9,491 bases of DNA from DASUVJ01 sp036378995 (GTDB taxonomy: Bacteria > Patescibacteriota > Saccharimonadia > Saccharimonadales > Saccharimonadaceae), in NCBI GenBank assembly GCA_036378995.1, contig DASUVJ010000003.1, forward strand, positions 1 through 9,491, in the 5' to 3' direction. A program made the position numbers and the translations under genes. This document shows positions 5,145 through 9,491 of the stretch, piece by piece. How positions within the stretch are numbered: position 1 is the stretch's first letter; each line of letters opens with the position of its first letter. The notes below the pieces were generated by a model that saw only the letters and a program-made list of their open reading frames with translations, made no database searches and was not told the DNA's origin.

Positions 5145-5975
5145 TTAATTACCGCTCGTGTCAAACCAGATATCGCCATCCTGCGGGTTGGCCGGCGGAG
5201 TAGCGCTTGTCGTAATTTTACGTGGCAAATTAGGAGTGATAACAGGAACATTAGCTGTTATCTGCGTTTGTGAAACGCCAAGATATGTCGTTGAGGCATC
5301 CGCCGCAGACACCTGAAAGATGTCCCCGCTCGAACCCGAACTAAAGCCCATTGCTCGCAGTGCTACTGTACTGGATTTTGCGGGCCGGGCGCGTAGCTCG
5401 CCGTATTCGTTATGGTAGCCAGTGCGCACATTCGTGTAATAAAAAGCCATTCGGTCGGGCCAAGTGGCCGTGTCACTACCGTCGTTTGGAATATTAATTC
5501 GTAAATACTGAAGTGCCGATGAGCCAAGAGTCGAAACATTGGAGCCTGCAAGCTGAACGACGGTCGAACTATCCGCCTTTGCAGCTAGACCAGGGACAGT
5601 CGGGCTTGCTGCCGTACCACCCAAATCTCCCGCAAGTTGAATAACGCCCTTCGTACCAGTAGTTGCATCCGTACTCGTCGGCAGGTTAATACTCGGCACT
5701 TTGCCTGAAGAATCAAGCGGAGCATAGCCATTGTTAGCGCCCCTGTTGGCAGTCTTTTCGGTAGCAGCGAGGTCAGAAACAAGATTTTGGACTTTAGCTT
5801 GTGTTATAGATCCATCTGCAACACTACTATTAGTAACGGCGTTCGATTGTAACTGAGCCGCCCCGACACTACCAGGTTTTAAGATACCATCACTGTCATG
5901 AGAGGCCAACAAAAAATCGTTGAGAACTTCTCCCCACGTACCCTCATCATTACCTGGTACCGGTAGTCGTGCCAT
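5145..5975 (-). CDS. Phage tail-fibre-like protein
   Basis: A 276-residue Gly/Ser/Thr/Ala-rich protein with no signal peptide. The N-terminus (LPVPGNDEGTWGEVLNDFL, 4-22, then SHDSDGILK) is of the kind seen at the start of tail-fibre-like proteins. A repetitive linker (residues 35-75) leads to YAPLDSSGKVPSINLP (84-99), then TGTKGVIQLAGDLGG and TAASPTVPGL (106-130), a segment common in tail fibres. Residues about 155-240 form a beta-rich domain. The protein ends in NPQDGDIWFDTSGN, a motif that in many tail fibres is followed by a W-rich repeat; here that repeat is in the next gene instead. It leads a two-gene operon. No capsid, terminase or integrase is nearby. A promoter hexamer TAAAAT (6012-6007) is possible but weak, and no good Shine-Dalgarno precedes the ATG. 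Confidence 0.78.
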   Translation of the reverse strand: MARLPVPGNDEGTWGEVLNDFLLASHDSDGILKPGSVGAAQLQSNAVTNSSVADGSITQAKVQNLVSDLAATEKTANRGANNGYAPLDSSGKVPSINLPTSTDATTGTKGVIQLAGDLGGTAASPTVPGLAAKADSSTVVQLAGSNVSTLGSSALQYLRINIPNDGSDTATWPDRMAFYYTNVRTGYHNEYGELRARPAKSSTVALRAMGFSSGSSGDIFQVSAADASTTYLGVSQTQITANVPVITPNLPRKITTSATPPANPQDGDIWFDTSGN

Positions 5976-6050
5976 AACTGCTTTCGTGTTAATCGCTTAT
6001 GCTCTTATTTTACCTCATTTCCTCAGAATAGCCTTAAAATACAACCCGAC

Positions 6051-6079
6051 TAGAGATAAGCGCACTTTTCCTCTATAAT
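6051..6079 (+). promoter_or_regulatory. Promoter of tRNA-Arg
   Basis: TAGAGA (6051-6056) as a weak -35, 17-base spacer, perfect TATAAT (6074-6079), then 10 bases to the first tRNA base. The spacing matches the other tRNA promoters here. Confidence 0.72.
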
Positions 6080-6089
6080 GACACCGTAC

Positions 6090-6165
6090 GCCCCGGTAGC
6101 TCAGTGGATAGAGCAAGAGACTTCTAAGCTTTTGGCCGTTGGTTCGATTCCAACCCGGGGTACCA
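6090..6165 (+). tRNA. tRNA-Arg (anticodon TCT)
   Basis: Acceptor GCCCCGG (6090-6096) with CCGGGGT (6155-6161, first pair G-U), D-arm GCTC-AGTGGATA-GAGC, anticodon loop CTTCTAA with TCT at 6123-6125, T-arm GTTGG-TTCGATT-CCAAC, discriminator A6162 and encoded CCA 6163-6165. The anticodon stem AGAGA/GCTTT is weak: one G-U pair and an A-G mismatch at the closing 31-39 position. It reads AGA and AGG. No hairpin terminator is visible downstream, so transcription may continue into the DUF2277 gene. Confidence 0.93.
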
Positions 6166-6226
6166 TTTCTAAGATTTTACAGATATCCTCATTGAAAATA
6201 TAAATCAAAAGATCGTAGGTGTTCTA

Positions 6227-6502
6227 ATGTGTCGCAATATCAAAACATTATTCAATTTCGATCCGGTCGCTACAGATGAAGAGATCAGGGCTGCCTCCCT
6301 GCAATTTGTTCGCAAACTATCTGGCTTTACTCATCCTTCGCAGGCAAACGAGGAGGCATTCAATAAAGCGGTCGACGAAGTATCCGTTATTGCCAGGGGG
6401 CTGATTGACGGATTAGTTACAAATGCAGAACCTCACAATAGGGAGGAAGAGGCCGCTAAAGCACACGCCAGAGCCGTAAAGCGCTTTGGCATGAAGACCT
6501 AA
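6227..6502 (+). CDS. DUF2277 family small protein
   Basis: A 91-residue soluble protein matching the DUF2277 family, whose function is unknown. Family hallmarks: the invariant-looking start MCRNIKTLFNF, EEIRAASLQFVRKLSGF (19-35), then PSQANEEAFNKAVDEV (37-52) and the basic end EEAAKAHARAVKRFG (73-88). It is predicted all-helical, with no membrane segment, and full length for the family. AGGTG at 6217-6221 gives a Shine-Dalgarno-like site 5 bases before the ATG. The glycosyltransferase gene starts 5 bases after the stop, so the two are probably cotranscribed, possibly also with tRNA-Arg upstream. A functional link to the glycosyltransferase is not evident. Confidence 0.9.
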   Translation: MCRNIKTLFNFDPVATDEEIRAASLQFVRKLSGFTHPSQANEEAFNKAVDEVSVIARGLIDGLVTNAEPHNREEEAAKAHARAVKRFGMKT

Positions 6503-6507
6503 AACAC

Positions 6508-7239
6508 ATGACGCCCATATCCATTATCATCCCTACATTGAACGAGCAAGGATACTTGCCAAGACTCTTAGAATCTATTGTTGGCCAGGATTACAAATGC
6601 GCATACGAGGTGATTATTGTTGACGGAGGCTCGACTGATCAAACCGTTAATATCGTTCATGAGTACATGAAGCAAATCCCTACTCTTTCCCTGTATAAGT
6701 ACAAAAAAGGGACGTCGCGGCAACGAAACTATGGTGTGACAAAAGCAAAATACAATTACCTCGTGTTCTTGGATGGCGATACGGAACTTACAAAATACTC
6801 GTTGAAACGAATAGCGAAGGATATTAAAAACAAAGACGACTTTGTAGCCGTCCCTGTGCTTTACCCTTACGACGGCAAGCTTATAGATATTATTTTTGGA
6901 GCGGTAGCATATTTATATTTTTTGGCCGTCAGTCGAACTAATCCTATTATTTCGGGAATGTGCATCATTACCACGAAACGCACACATGACCGTATAGGCG
7001 GTTTTAACGAAAAGATGGCCCATGCAGAGGATATAGATTACGGACTCCGGGCATATCATAGCGGCTCAAAATATCACATTTTTTTCAATGTGACCGTCAC
7101 CTCCTCAGCTCGCCGGTTGAGTCAAATCGGCAGAATTAAGTTGGGACGCATGTGGATGCGATGGTATAAAAATGTCATTAAAGATCGCGAAATTGCCGAC
7201 AGAGACAAAGCCGCGTACGAGTTTGGTAAATTTAAATAA
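6508..7239 (+). CDS. Family 2 glycosyltransferase
   Basis: A GT-A fold inverting glycosyltransferase (GT2) of 243 residues that would transfer a sugar from a nucleotide-sugar to an envelope acceptor. Seen: the N-terminal strand SIIIPTLNEQ (5-14), nucleotide-binding VDGGSTDQT (38-46), the metal-binding DGD at 89-91 within VFLDGDTEL, and acceptor-side HAEDIDYGLR with E174/D175. A hydrophobic stretch at about 125-142 may touch the membrane. The basic C-terminus (200-235) would suit peripheral attachment to the inner face. It lacks C-terminal multi-pass segments, so it is not a processive synthase. It follows DUF2277 after 5 bases with no Shine-Dalgarno. Donor and acceptor cannot be told. Convergent with the RDD gene, with a 2-base gap. 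Confidence 0.92.
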   Translation: MTPISIIIPTLNEQGYLPRLLESIVGQDYKCAYEVIIVDGGSTDQTVNIVHEYMKQIPTLSLYKYKKGTSRQRNYGVTKAKYNYLVFLDGDTELTKYSLKRIAKDIKNKDDFVAVPVLYPYDGKLIDIIFGAVAYLYFLAVSRTNPIISGMCIITTKRTHDRIGGFNEKMAHAEDIDYGLRAYHSGSKYHIFFNVTVTSSARRLSQIGRIKLGRMWMRWYKNVIKDREIADRDKAAYEFGKFK

Positions 7240-7241
7240 AC

Positions 7242-7739
7242 CTACTTTTTAATAACTATCGTGCCGGCCAAGCGATCATACAGCGGACGATGAGATTTCA
7301 TCACCAGCCCTGCTATATAACCTCCCGCTAGAATATAGCAAAACACCAAGGCGACCATGGCAACACTGCTTAAATCCGATTCAAAAATAAATGCGTTCCA
7401 AATAGCAAAGTGCGCCAACTCCCATGGAAGAAACTTGATAACAGAGCGCTTAACAGACTGAACAAGGCCAATTCTCTTTTTAGTTTTACTATTCAGCACG
7501 CTCAGTCCCATGATGCGCTTCCCTATACTTCCCGACCTTGCCGAGCTCTCGCTTAGGATAAAATAAAGCACGAACGGTAACGTAAGCAGCACAAATCCAG
7601 TAAGCTCAGCCTGTAAGGCCGAGGCCGCAAATAACGGTCGCACGACCGGTGAGACAAAAAAGAACAATGCCCCGGCATATACCGCCAGAATGAGGGTATC
7701 TAGTAAAAACGCAATGAGGCGCCGCAGAACAATAGACAT
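7242..7739 (-). CDS. RDD family membrane protein
   Basis: A 165-residue RDD-domain protein. The signature is complete: RRLIAFLLDTLIL (6-18, with the Arg and Asp of the name), a loop with SARSGSIGKRIMGLSVL (66-82) and the C-terminal PLYDRLAGTIVI (152-163). Membrane segments are predicted at about 9-29, 45-63 and 124-146. The family includes putative transporters and small membrane proteins of mostly unknown function; some have been linked to sodium/proton exchange, but nothing here proves that. It has its own promoter 28 bases after the HEAT-repeat gene, so it forms a separate unit although codirectional. Confidence 0.9.
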   Translation of the reverse strand: MSIVLRRLIAFLLDTLILAVYAGALFFFVSPVVRPLFAASALQAELTGFVLLTLPFVLYFILSESSARSGSIGKRIMGLSVLNSKTKKRIGLVQSVKRSVIKFLPWELAHFAIWNAFIFESDLSSVAMVALVFCYILAGGYIAGLVMKSHRPLYDRLAGTIVIKK

Positions 7740-7745
7740 ACTCTA

Positions 7746-7751
7746 ATGATA
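7746..7751 (-). promoter_or_regulatory. -10 of the RDD gene (leaderless)
   Basis: TATCAT on the minus strand, five of six matches to consensus, ending 6 bases before the ATG at 7739. No convincing -35. Confidence 0.6.
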
Positions 7752-7767
7752 CGCTACTTACATCCAA

Positions 7768-8295
7768 CTATGCCGATTTAAGCTCCTGTAAAAATCCCGT
7801 GGCCTTTTTACGAATAGACTTGGAGTCATGTGCGGTTTGCGTTTCAAAAAGTGGTCGGAGCTCATCATCCGATACTATCCCCTTTTTGCAAAAGCTTAGT
7901 AGTGTTTTCATTGTGTTTGCAGAGACAATCCAGTCAACATCCGTGGTTTTTATTCGCTGCTTTAGCCACAAAACTGCTTGCTTTTGCTGATCATCGTTTA
8001 AAGTGACTTCGTTGAATATTTGGGCAAGATGCCACTGTATAGATGGTTGGTCGCTTTTTGTCAGCTTTGTAAAAATAGCGTCCAGATACGGCCCAGCAAG
8101 CTCTGGCTTTTCGTTTACCAGCTTCTCGAATGTATCGATTGCGCGCATTCGCACCCATGCATCCTCGTGAGATATACATTCAAAAAGTTCATCCATTTTT
8201 GTATTATCAGTTCGCACTGCTTCTAAAACTTCGCCTGAACGCCCGAGTGAATTAGCGTGTCCACCAGCGGCTAGTATTTCTTTAAACGGTTCCAT
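7768..8295 (-). CDS. HEAT-repeat-like helical protein
   Basis: A 175-residue all-helical protein with a HEAT/armadillo pattern of paired helices: DELFECISHEDAWVRMRAIDTFEKLV (35-60), PYLDAIFTKLTKSDQPSIQWHLAQIFNEV (69-97), then repeats around 104-136 and 143-172. Such solenoids serve as protein-binding scaffolds; the partner is unknown. No signal peptide or membrane segment, so cytoplasmic. The start at 8295 (MEPFKEIL) is preferred over the in-frame ATG at 8310 (MYTEP) because the -10 hexamer TATACT overlaps codons of the longer form and lies exactly 6 bases before the ATG at 8295. Confidence 0.82.
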   Translation of the reverse strand: MEPFKEILAAGGHANSLGRSGEVLEAVRTDNTKMDELFECISHEDAWVRMRAIDTFEKLVNEKPELAGPYLDAIFTKLTKSDQPSIQWHLAQIFNEVTLNDDQQKQAVLWLKQRIKTTDVDWIVSANTMKTLLSFCKKGIVSDDELRPLFETQTAHDSKSIRKKATGFLQELKSA

Positions 8296-8301
8296 GGGTT
8301 C

Positions 8302-8307
8302 AGTATA
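8302..8307 (-). promoter_or_regulatory. -10 of the HEAT-repeat gene (leaderless)
   Basis: TATACT on the minus strand, 6 bases before the ATG at 8295. It overlaps the alternative upstream start codon at 8310, which would therefore not be transcribed. Confidence 0.68.
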
Positions 8308-8375
8308 CATTCAAGTTGCTAGATCCGACCCAACTTTCCCGAACTTACAATAGATCAGCGGATATTTATCCTAAA

Positions 8376-9140
8376 TTAGTTCTTTTGCGGCTCCATGGCA
8401 CTAAAGATGGCCGTAGCCTCTGCATTCAGCGCCTCATCTTCACTACCGGGAGTTTGCAGCATAATAGCAGTATTGCCTATATTAATGCCGACTACGTAGT
8501 CGGAAATGTATTTACTTGGATTTACTTTGCAAATCTCGCGTCCTTTGGCATCCAAACCGATGATTCTTCCAGACCAATTTTCTGTTCCAGGCTTCGAGCA
8601 CAAATTAGTATAGCTAAAGTCGCTATCTTTCTTCATTTCCCTAACATAAAATTCTCGGCCTGAATCGGTTGTCACGAGGAAGCTAGTGCGAAACTCGTCA
8701 CTATATTCATTCGTATGAATTTCAGAGACATCATAGCCCACAGGTACATGCACATCATATGCTGCCGCGAGCTGCTCTCGTCTGATCTTCTGATTTGCCG
8801 CCGCCTTAGCCTCAGCTTTACCAATCTTAGTTGCAGGGTCTCTCGGAATACTAAATGGCAACTCATCAAGACAGTAGCTATAGTCACTTCCAAAATGAAT
8901 CCCATAGGTTTCATCGAAAGATATTCTGTAATATCCTTCCCTCACTTCCACCGGTGCTTCATCGCATCGTGCGTAATTATAGACATACGGATAGAAGCCC
9001 GACACCTGGGCAAAAATCATGGATAATACAAGGATAATTAGAATTGACCATTGAAGTCTTACTTTAGAAACTTCAATCTTTCGCCTACCAAATGGCACTC
9101 GAAACAGTATTTTCTTTTTATTTTTTGATTTTTTAGGCAT
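8376..9140 (-). CDS. Bitopic membrane protein with extracytoplasmic Cys-containing domain, function unknown
   Basis: A 254-residue protein I do not recognise. Residues 1-28 are strongly basic (PKKSKNKKK, GRRK), followed by one hydrophobic segment at about 30-49, a type II arrangement with the N-terminus inside. The rest is a polar alpha/beta domain outside the membrane with four cysteines (C59, C90, C181, C204), enough for two disulfides. An Ala/Lys-rich helix spans about 107-127. Late residues (TAIMLQTPGSEDEALNAEATAIFSAM) look like a terminal strand and helix. The ATG at 9140 is chosen over one at 9161 because the -10 sits 6 bases before it and overlaps the longer form. Divergent from the CBU_0592-type gene. 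Confidence 0.82.
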   Translation of the reverse strand: MPKKSKNKKKILFRVPFGRRKIEVSKVRLQWSILIILVLSMIFAQVSGFYPYVYNYARCDEAPVEVREGYYRISFDETYGIHFGSDYSYCLDELPFSIPRDPATKIGKAEAKAAANQKIRREQLAAAYDVHVPVGYDVSEIHTNEYSDEFRTSFLVTTDSGREFYVREMKKDSDFSYTNLCSKPGTENWSGRIIGLDAKGREICKVNPSKYISDYVVGINIGNTAIMLQTPGSEDEALNAEATAIFSAMEPQKN

Positions 9141-9146
9141 ATCTAC

Positions 9147-9155
9147 ATCATAACA
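9147..9155 (-). promoter_or_regulatory. Extended -10 of the bitopic membrane protein gene (leaderless)
   Basis: TGTTATGAT on the minus strand: extended TGn plus TATGAT, ending 6 bases before the ATG at 9140. No -35 consensus. Confidence 0.68.
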
Positions 9156-9183
9156 AAGCAAGTCTCGAAAATATATTTAGTAA

Positions 9184-9192
9184 TGCTATAGT
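9184..9192 (+). promoter_or_regulatory. Extended -10 of the CBU_0592-type gene (leaderless)
   Basis: TGCTATAGT: extended TGn plus TATAGT, ending 6 bases before the ATG at 9199. It is divergent from the promoter at 9147-9155, within a 58-base intergenic region that holds both. Confidence 0.7.
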
Positions 9193-9198
9193 TAAAAC

Positions 9199-9432
9199 AT
9201 GAAACGAAACGATGTGTTTGGCTGGGTGGGTGTAATCATGATTTTGATTGCTTTTACACTAACGACGCTTGAAATCATCCATCCCAAAACTCTTGTATAC
9301 GGCCTGCTTAATTTTGTCGGAGCATTGGGGATTATCATATCATCGTATACAAAAAAGGATTTTCAACCCGTTGCCCTTAATATTATTTGGCTAATAGTTG
9401 CCGCAATCGGAATCGTAAAAGCGCTTATCTAA
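9199..9432 (+). CDS. CBU_0592-like small membrane protein
   Basis: A 77-residue protein with three predicted membrane helices (about 7-25, 31-49, 56-75) and short polar loops. The pattern WVGVIMILIAF, then YGLLNFVGALGIIISSY and LNIIWLIVAAIGI resembles the CBU_0592 domain, a small membrane domain of unknown function in diverse bacteria. Length is normal for a stand-alone member. The start is set by the -10 located 6 bases upstream. The next frame starts 4 bases after its stop, suggesting a two-gene operon. Confidence 0.85.
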   Translation: MKRNDVFGWVGVIMILIAFTLTTLEIIHPKTLVYGLLNFVGALGIIISSYTKKDFQPVALNIIWLIVAAIGIVKALI

Positions 9433-9436
9433 CATT

Positions 9437-9491
9437 ATGGAAAAATTCACTCAAAAATACACTATTGTTCAGCTTCTTGAAGATCTGCCAG
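9437..9491 (+). CDS. Start of a further gene, cut by the window edge
   Basis: An open frame from ATG at 9437 runs through the last base (MEKFTQKYTIVQLLEDLP, 18 codons). It follows the preceding stop after 4 bases on the same strand, as expected for an operon partner. No Shine-Dalgarno is present. Too short to identify. Confidence 0.55.
   Translation, partial: MEKFTQKYTIVQLLEDLP

Noticed and set aside
5994..6062. Seven-base inverted repeat CGCTTAT / ATAAGCG between the tail operon and tRNA-Arg
   Set aside because: Short arms 55 bases apart are expected by chance and do not line up with a promoter in a meaningful way.
6138..6165. tRNA-Arg 3' end as a phage attachment site for the tail-like genes
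   Set aside because: No second copy of the tRNA 3' sequence beyond the conserved T-arm was found near the other end of the operon, and no integrase is present.
8316..8663. Plus-strand 115-codon open frame
   Set aside because: It is antisense to the bitopic membrane protein gene and has no start signal of either the leaderless or Shine-Dalgarno type.
1..9491. TGA recoding as glycine, as in Gracilibacteria and SR1
   Set aside because: No TGA is used as a stop among the twelve complete genes, which drew attention, but all frames are intact under the standard code and no in-frame TGA is needed to complete any conserved protein. The sample is small and TAA is favoured anyway.

Overview
The window looks like a compact, chromosomal, single-celled bacterial genome of ultra-small or CPR type. 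My best guess is Candidatus Saccharibacteria (TM7) or a close relative. This rests on gene content (a MurA with an N-terminal helix-turn-helix, isolated phage-tail-fibre-like genes, DUF4260, DUF2277 and CBU_0592-type small proteins), very short intergenic gaps and moderate GC. It is inference, since no rRNA or marker protein is present. The standard genetic code fits: every complete gene is intact and ends in TAA or TAG.

Layout. 1-795 (-) is the 5' two-thirds of glyA. It is divergent from 973-2505 (+), an XRE-type HTH fused to MurA. murA overlaps stop-to-stop with 2502-3260 (-), an endonuclease/exonuclease/phosphatase-fold hydrolase, and the murA terminator lies inside that neighbour. Next come tRNA-His (-), an orphan basic protein (3441-3809, -), tRNA-Gly(TCC) (+) with its terminator, and a DUF4260 membrane protein (+). 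A two-gene minus-strand operon (5975 to 4375) encodes phage tail-fibre-like or adhesin-like proteins. It is followed by tRNA-Arg(TCT) (+), a DUF2277 protein and a family 2 glycosyltransferase (+). Three separately promoted minus-strand genes follow: an RDD membrane protein, a HEAT-repeat protein and a bitopic membrane protein with an extracytoplasmic Cys-containing domain. A small CBU_0592-type membrane protein and the start of one more gene (+) close the window.

The strongest system-level signal is transcriptional. Eight protein genes have a recognisable -10 hexamer ending exactly 6 (one case 7) bases before the start codon, often with an extended TGn element. Their transcripts should therefore begin at or next to the ATG (leaderless mRNAs). 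This pattern also fixes several start codons. The main exceptions are glyA and DUF2277, which have Shine-Dalgarno-like sequences, and genes inside operons.

The most interesting locus is murA. The HTH-MurA fusion has a perfect 8-bp inverted repeat with a 4-bp spacer lying over its own extended -10 box. This suggests that the first committed enzyme of peptidoglycan synthesis could act as its own repressor. The glycosyltransferase, tail-like proteins and several membrane proteins suggest a cell-envelope theme, but no single pathway links them.
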